From Mastigias papua (taxonomy: Eukaryota > Cnidaria > Scyphozoa > Rhizostomeae > Mastigiidae): a stretch of DNA of 64,000 bases. Under the pieces are notes generated by a model. That model was given only the letters and a program-made list of their open reading frames with translations. It searched no databases and had not been told where the DNA came from. Location of the stretch: assembly GCA_964019165.1 (NCBI GenBank), contig OZ025274.1:1993253-2057252 (forward strand). Direction: 5' to 3'. Numbering within the stretch: the stretch's first letter is position 1; every line of letters starts with the position of its first letter. This document shows positions 57,988-64,000 of the stretch, in pieces. A program made the position numbers and the translations under genes.

Positions 57988-60056
57988 CTACGTGGAGACA
58001 TAAGTAGGCACAATCTTGGCAACATGTCCTCGACATATAGGGCAAGTTGTCAGCATGGCACTACAACTTCTGCATGTGCAAATATGACCACAGTTCAAAA
58101 TAACAACATCACGAGGCCGTTCCAGGCAAACAACACACTCACTCCCACTGGTTTGAGGCACATCATTTCTCAATCTTTCAAATTCTATCCGCTGCTGTCT
58201 GGCAGTATACCACCTCTTCAAATGTCGCAAGAGCCAGACAGACAACATAATGCCACTACATACAGCAAGGAATACAGACATTCCTCGAAGAAACTTGGCA
58301 AAGTTCGTTTCAGAGTCAATAATACGTCTCAAAGAGTCTGTTGATAAAATGTATTTCAAGGGCCCATCAGGTGGGCCAATAACAACTCTTCCAGAAGATG
58401 AATCAATCTTGCCCAAAGCTGTCAGTTGAGTACCTTCAAGCAGCATCTCATCTGTTGATTCGTAACCCTTAATCTTAGACCCAGAAGCCAAACTAAACAG
58501 GTTGTCTGACAAGTTGGAAATTACAGGTTCAAATTTACTGCAAACTGTGCTAAATGTAAGTCCTGTTGACAGCAGTGGCTCATTAACAGCAACTTTGCTT
58601 TGTCCATTTTCACTTTCCAGGGAAAATGGCACAACGTTCTGAGAGCTGTTCATCACTCTCCTTACATCACTCCTACAATACAAAACCAGGATAGCTATAA
58701 TCTTGAGTGAAAAGCCAAGTAGTTGGAGCGCTCAGCTATGTCATGGGGGTAAACATTTCCAAGCACAGTTGGAGACACTATCCTCACAAAAGTATATGGG
58801 AACTTTCTGGCAAAATGTAGCAGCAAAAAACATGGAAAGGCATGAGCCAACCTAAGACACTCTCTATGGCATGGTCCACACAATAGACAAAGTTCTGCCT
58901 GGTGTTGATATGAAGTGCGAATCAAGAATGAGGAAACACAGTGGAACCAAATTCAGAACATATTTCAAACTTGAGGTGTAAGGAGTAGGAAACCTAAGCA
59001 TAAATGGGAATTTTCTGCTTGGTTTAGTTACTTCTTTCAGGAAAGGGTACAAGCTAGGAGCAGAACCTGATTTGGAAAAGGAAGTCTAATTATAAAGTAT
59101 AGTGGAAAAATGTAGTGTTTGTAGTAGTCAGCAACACTTTCTTTATATATAAGCCTGGCTTTTATTAGCTCTTAAGGCTGCTCCCTATTATTTTAAGCTA
59201 AAAAAGCAATCTTCTATTTGGCATCACCATCACCATCATCAGTTTATTTTACGGTCCTTGCAGGATGATACAAATGAAAACATTAGGTATACTTAGATGT
59301 AGACTTGCCAAATCAAAAGAAGCAATGCGAATTTACGTCATGAAACACTTGGTTGACTGCTTTCATGAAGAACAGGCAAATCAGGTAGCCATGTTGCCAA
59401 ATTCAGTGAAACGGGGCTAATAGCTTATGATGTATGCTTCAATTAATATACATAAGCATTTTTATAAGGAACAAATCTATAAGAAACATGAGGTTCAAAA
59501 CAGGCAAAATTAAGAAGCATGTAAGAAGCAGAGGCAGGTGGAACTTCAAAAGTAAACTTGAAAAATCTGCTTTTGTGTAAAAGCTTTTTATTAACCTGGA
59601 CAAAAAATACAAATTCCATCTGTCCCTTAAAGTTTTAACTAACAATTCATATAAATGTATGGGAGTATTTGTTATCTAGGTATATAAATACATATATTTC
59701 ACCTGCATCTGTTTATGTGAAAAACTACAGCCAGATAGTAACTGCATATTCTGAATTTCATACTTAAGAAGAGCCAATAGCTTTTCCAGCAATTGGAATG
59801 GGCAGATAGTGTGTGGTGACATATACATATTATACATACATACATAAATACATACATACATACAAACATACATACATACATACATACATACATACATACA
59901 TACATACATACATACATACATACATACATACATACATACATACATACATACATACATACATACATACATACATACATACATACATACATACATACATACA
60001 TACATACATACATACATACATACATACATACATACATACATACATACATACATACA

Positions 60057-60124
<68 letters not shown>

Positions 60125-60281
60125 ATTCAAAAATATACTTTCTTCTGTTGTAAACGTTTCGATATATTATCTTCATCGGTACTGATGAAGATAATATATC
60201 GAAACGTTTACAACAGAAGAAAGTATATTTTTGAATTCTCTATGTTTTATTTATATACTACGTTAGTGCGGCTTTGACTTT

Positions 60282-60374
<93 letters not shown>

Positions 60375-61908
60375 ACTAAGTTCACCTGATGTAATTCAAG
60401 TAAATATATCTGAATATTTTTTGTGAACATCCTCCTCAGGCTTCCTCAGCTTTAATTTGGAAAAGCTAAATCATAAACTAAAAAAATTTTACTTACCAGC
60501 TGCTTGAATTTTTATCCCATTCAGACTTGTGCTCAGAAACTGTCATTTTATGTATGACACCATGTGATGTTCTTTCCCCTGTTGATATTTTTATGGGTTC
60601 AAGGTCTGCTTTCACAGACCCAGATATTGAAGCATATGGCAAGCATTGTGCACTAGATGACTTCAATGCAGCATTTAGCTCGTCTCCAATTGAATAAGGT
60701 TTAACATCCTACATGAGAAACATTTAAAAAGATATTGGAAACTGATGCTAATGTCTAACTATCTTCCAAAATGTAACTAAGAGTAATTTGCAAATGTTAC
60801 ATAGATCTAATGTAATATGGGATGCTTTGTACTGCAGATCCCTTAAGAGAAAAACCTTTGCTTTGGGTCTATTAAATAAAGCTCCATTCTAGAATATGAA
60901 GCTGACTGAAATTGGGCCACAAACGGTTTAATATAAGAATAGTAGTGTGTGGCAGGGAACAACATAATAGGGTGTACAGTGATGGTTTAATGGCCTCAGG
61001 CCTATCTTAAGTATTCTACTATTCTAATCTATTTTATTCTATTCTATGGACTTGAGCTGAACCCAGTTGCATACATGACCTCCTACCCAAAGTGGGGAGG
61101 GCAAATATTTCCCACTCCATAAGTAGTGGAAAACATGTATATATGGATCTGATAAACTGTACACAGTAGCTAGACTAACAATGTATATACCAAAATAAAG
61201 CCAAAATTATGACTGCTATTACTTAGATTATGCATCTACTGCAGGGAAAAGAATGTTATTATCCTTTCAAAAGATGATGGCACAAATGCAATTTGCATAC
61301 AAAGTCTATCGAGAGTTTTCAAAAGGATTCTTACAATTGCTTGAGCAGGTATGCATAATGATAGATATCGTGTGATACTACAGATGACAAAAGGACGATC
61401 GGTTCTTATGAGCCAATATAATCAAGATGCTTGTACAGGTTGAAAATTAGTACACCAGCCATTTTCTGGGTCCACATGAGAATGCTACAGGTTGAAAATT
61501 GATCAACCAGCAATTCCTCACATCAAACTTATGAATGCATAAGTCCGGCGCTACTGTAGAACCGTACCTCTCCTGGAAATAGACGGCAAACCCTAACAAA
61601 CTATACACCAATCGATAGCACTCGGTGAGTAGATTACGATAATACCGTCACTTACCCCATAACTCAAATTTTCGATGAGTTATCAAGGGGTAGGGGGGTC
61701 AGGGTTAGGATTTAGCGATAAAACAGCAGTACCAATCATCAACATTTCATCGATTTCTACGACTACCAACATGATATCAATGACACAGATCGTCCCCTAC
61801 ATACCATACCTCTAATACTTTGCAATATTCTCGCCTTCTTCGGTACAGCCAATATGTGAGGAGGGCCGGAACGCTGAGGCCCAAACCAGACACAAAGTAG
61901 CCGTCCAT
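57988..61908 (-). CDS. MUL1: Mitochondrial E3 ubiquitin/SUMO ligase 1 (MUL1/MAPL), three exons
   Basis: MUL1 sits in the mitochondrial outer membrane with its RING in the cytosol. It ubiquitinates or SUMOylates fission and fusion factors such as mitofusin and Drp1. Exons on the minus strand are 61810-61908, 60497-60708 and 57988-58672 (GT/AG, a tryptophan codon split 2/1), giving 331 residues against about 352 in vertebrates. An N-terminal membrane segment (about 4-22) is followed by a short basic stretch. Exons 2 and 3 carry the intermembrane-space GIDE/BAM domain, with CLPYASISGSVK, GVIHKMTV.EH and W..NSSSW like the family. A second span lies near 235-253. The C-terminal C3HC4 RING has C283, C286, C298, H300, C304, C307, C314 and C317, then the family ending IVP.Y. 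All zinc ligands are present. A long (TA)n/(CATA)n and palindrome block sits in intron 2. The assignment is firm; no upstream ATG competes. Confidence 0.95.
59826..60120. repeat. (CATA)n followed by (TA)n in MUL1 intron 2
   Basis: About 255 bp of CATA units followed by 36 bp of TA. Frames of repeated MYVC or THIHTY are artefacts. Confidence 0.97.
60121..60282 (+). other. Hairpin module C with CTGATGAA-stem-CGAAAC motif
   Basis: A 120-bp palindrome centred between 60180 and 60181, 60-bp arms with one mismatch and no loop. The right arm begins ACTGATGAAGATAATATATC then GAAACG. The spacer TATACTACGTTAGTGCGGCT leads to (TA)n. It sits in MUL1 intron 2. Confidence 0.8.
60283..60370. repeat. (TA)n microsatellite
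   Basis: Pure TA closing module C. Confidence 0.95.
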
Positions 61909-62118
61909 TTCCACAATGAACCTCGCATTGAAAATCAGGCCTGAGTTTCGTTTTCACAAAACGTGAAGGAAGGGGGAGACGCCGTTTTGTTGATAGCAGG
62001 ATTTAGAGGCCTGTTGATCTTGATTAACAAATGCAGTTTGTTTGCATTAGCAAGTTCATTTCCTGGCAGTGGTAGTCCCGGATAATTGGATGGCCATTCC
62101 TTACCATTAGGGGCAATG

Positions 62119-62779
62119 CCCAGACCTACCAACTTTCCCTGTTTTACCGGGAGACTCCTGCTTTCGTCTAATTTCTCCCACTCTCCCAGCATCTTATCTA
62201 TTTGTCCAAATTTCAAAACATTTTCTGGAATTCCTCTCGGTTTCTCAAAAATTGCTACGGTAGTTATGACATGAGATCAGAAAGGACATTCTCTGATGGC
62301 ACTTAGATCAAATCGAGATGCCTGGATCATAATCAAGGCCGTTTAAGCTGCTGCCAAAAATTGCAGAGATGATTCTGGTCCTTCCACACAGCAATGCTGA
62401 GGCAGAACGGTTGTTCAGCATTGTGATGAAATATAAAACTGAGAGTCGCACTTGCATCAAGCTAGATGGACAACTTTCTGATATTTTGGCAATGAAGTCA
62501 CATCATCTGGAGTCCAGAATTCTTTACCATGAATGGGTACCCGAAGAGGACATCATGAAAGCTGCATAAACTGCAAAAGTCAAACATCTTCATTAACTTT
62601 TTAAGGAACCGCATTCATACCTAAATACTTAGATATTCATAGATGCTTCTATCAATCATTAAAAGTGTAACAGTGACAAAAAGGTATTCTCCACATTTGT
62701 TTGATTTTCTCGTTATTTTTTCCTAACAGTTCTGGTTATCTCCATACTTTATCTGTGTCCAGGTTGGCAGGTCTGGGGT
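62119..62779 (+). mobile_element. Truncated hAT element
   Basis: The ends read CCCAGACCTACCAACTTT (from about 62118) and, inverted, CCCAGACCTGCCAACCT (ending about 62779). A CAGACCTG.CAAC-type end is common among hAT elements. No clear 8-bp target duplication was found. Only the transposase C-terminus remains inside, so this is a deletion derivative. It lies about 200 bp upstream of the MUL1 start codon and could influence that promoter; this is inference. Confidence 0.65.
62342..62569 (+). pseudogene. hAT transposase C-terminal dimerisation domain fragment
   Basis: The frame reads PFKLLPKIAEMILVLPHSNA followed by EAERLFSIVMKYKTESR and a hydrophobic helix with LAMKSH. The LPHSNAEAERLFS block is the hallmark of the hAT dimerisation region at the end of hAT transposases. 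The zinc-finger BED domain and the DDE catalytic core are absent, so it cannot be an active transposase. An ATG at 62369 opens a 66-codon frame that ends at 62569. Domestication is not suggested by anything seen. Confidence 0.75.
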
Positions 62780-64000
62780 AAGTCAATTCCTGCTATTGGA
62801 GTTTCTCTTATGGTCATTTGGAGTAGTCATTCACGGCAGTCGGGGAAACCACTCGCATCCACTGATCAGTCCTCCAGGCCAGTGGGGATAGTCCCAGGCA
62901 GGGTCCCAGGTGTTCTAGGCCAAATCATTCCCAATCAATGCCAATCATAGCTTTGTCATTTCATGAATGAGAGGCTACCAGATTTAGCGAATGACTCATT
63001 TGACTCATTTTATGCGGAGGAGGGGTAGAGTCTTCCTAGCCTAAATTTATATGACGCCCATGTTCAGTAAAATGGTGATGTAGCTGCGTTCTTAGTACCT
63101 TTGGTTGGGCAATCCGTTCTTCAGAATAGCAATTACATTAGTAGATAATATCAGGCAGCCTGCAAGCGTATCATTCTTTCTCTTGGTATGGTCTTGGTGA
63201 TATAAATTAAATAGACATGAAGGATAGACTTGCTGAATTGAGAAAAGTAAGTAATTTCATATCCCATGTATTGAGAGCTTAGTATTTGTAATTTTAATTA
63301 TGTTGTGCCATGTTGTTTGTCTGTCAGGACTACAGCAGGACCAGTTGACGTTATATCTGCGAAATAACCTCGGACTTTTATCTATATTTATACCACTTAA
63401 CGCTGTAAGAGAAGTTCTGGAACCCAGCCTGTTACATTGCACGTATCTCGGCGAGATATATGTTATTTAAATAAATGAAGTGCTTGATGATTGAAGCTCA
63501 TGCAATAACAAAGAAGAGCTCTCTATTCATCAGATCTGTGCTTTGTTATCTGTCTTGATTTCCTTTTATTTTCATTTAATGCTTTGTGCTCTGGACGGAA
63601 TGCAGGTCATCAGACGCATGTTTCTCATGACCACACCAACATACATGCAATACACTGATTACCCCTAACTTTTTAAAAATTCATATATTATTTTGTGTTC
63701 TGGAATATGCCAGATGATATATGAAGCTGAATAAAATACAGAACACAGAATGGTGAAAGTGAAATAAATGTTAGGACAAAGTGAAAGTGCAATTTGCATG
63801 CCCAGGCATGGCAGACATAATGGATTCCATGCTAGTGTATCATGATGTTGGCAGCCCCACACAACATCAAATCAATATGGTGGTTGGCTCTTTTGGAATG
63901 TGTTGAAATTGTGGCTGTCCTTTAGGGGTAGTATAGTATCTCCAAACCATATATTACTTGAGGAAACTGCCACTGCTCTCTTGATGGAAAGGATGTAACT
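62780..64000. other. No recognisable gene
   Basis: Intergenic sequence after the hAT fragment. The short frames are not protein-like. Confidence 0.5.

Noticed and set aside
57955..58344. 129-codon plus-strand frame
   Set aside because: Reverse shadow of MUL1 exon 3, which has clear RING homology on the minus strand.
59676..60176. 166-codon frame of MYVC repeats
   Set aside because: Read-through of (CATA)n inside a MUL1 intron.

Overview
This is nuclear DNA from an animal. It is AT-rich, has large introns bounded by GT/AG, and is full of (TA)n tracts, SINEs, MITE-like elements and a DIRS retrotransposon. Four spliced host genes can be read completely from the sequence: MED21 (minus), RPLP2 (plus), an LHFPL-family tetraspan gene (plus) and MUL1 (minus). 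Together they point to a metazoan. The divergence from vertebrate proteins and the transposon mix (DIRS, PIF/Harbinger-like MITEs, a pogo/mariner-like element, tRNA-derived SINEs) suggest a non-vertebrate, probably marine, invertebrate. The phylum cannot be fixed from this window.

Layout. Positions 1-20,500 hold no recognisable host gene. They are a mosaic of repeats: a ~400-bp family (called R1 here) in many copies, several families sharing CAC..TTTTTATAAG ends (R2/R3), PIF/Harbinger-like MITEs, a complete tRNA-derived SINE with a target-site duplication, a TTAA-flanked element and long microsatellites. MED21 occupies 20,516-28,753 on the minus strand in five coding exons. Its second intron holds a 1.08-kb pogo/mariner-like element that carries a HIRAN-like ORF, a PIF/Harbinger-like MITE and a tRNA-derived SINE. 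RPLP2 starts about 110 bp away on the opposite strand, so the two genes probably share a divergent promoter. Positions 30,600-45,900 are gene-poor and contain a degenerate minisatellite, a LINE fragment, MITEs and a 104-bp tandem repeat.

Positions 45,913-50,663 hold a nearly intact DIRS-type tyrosine-recombinase retrotransposon on the minus strand. It has a gag-like ORF, an RT-RNase H ORF broken once in a G-run, and a YR recombinase ORF, all inside perfect 46-bp inverted terminal repeats. A small palindrome abuts it and shares internal sequence with it. Positions 50,900-52,030 are (TA)n tracts with long hairpins. The LHFPL-family gene lies at 52,234-54,962 and MUL1 at 57,988-61,908. A truncated hAT element retaining the transposase dimerisation domain lies at 62,119-62,779.

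The host genes are housekeeping or unrelated in function: transcription (MED21), translation (RPLP2), mitochondrial ubiquitin/SUMO ligation (MUL1) and a membrane tetraspan. They do not form a pathway. The most unusual material is non-coding: four or five (TA)n-flanked modules, some of them perfect ~60-bp-arm hairpins, containing a CTGATGAA-stem-CGAAAC motif whose 3-bp stem covaries between copies. This resembles a hammerhead ribozyme core.
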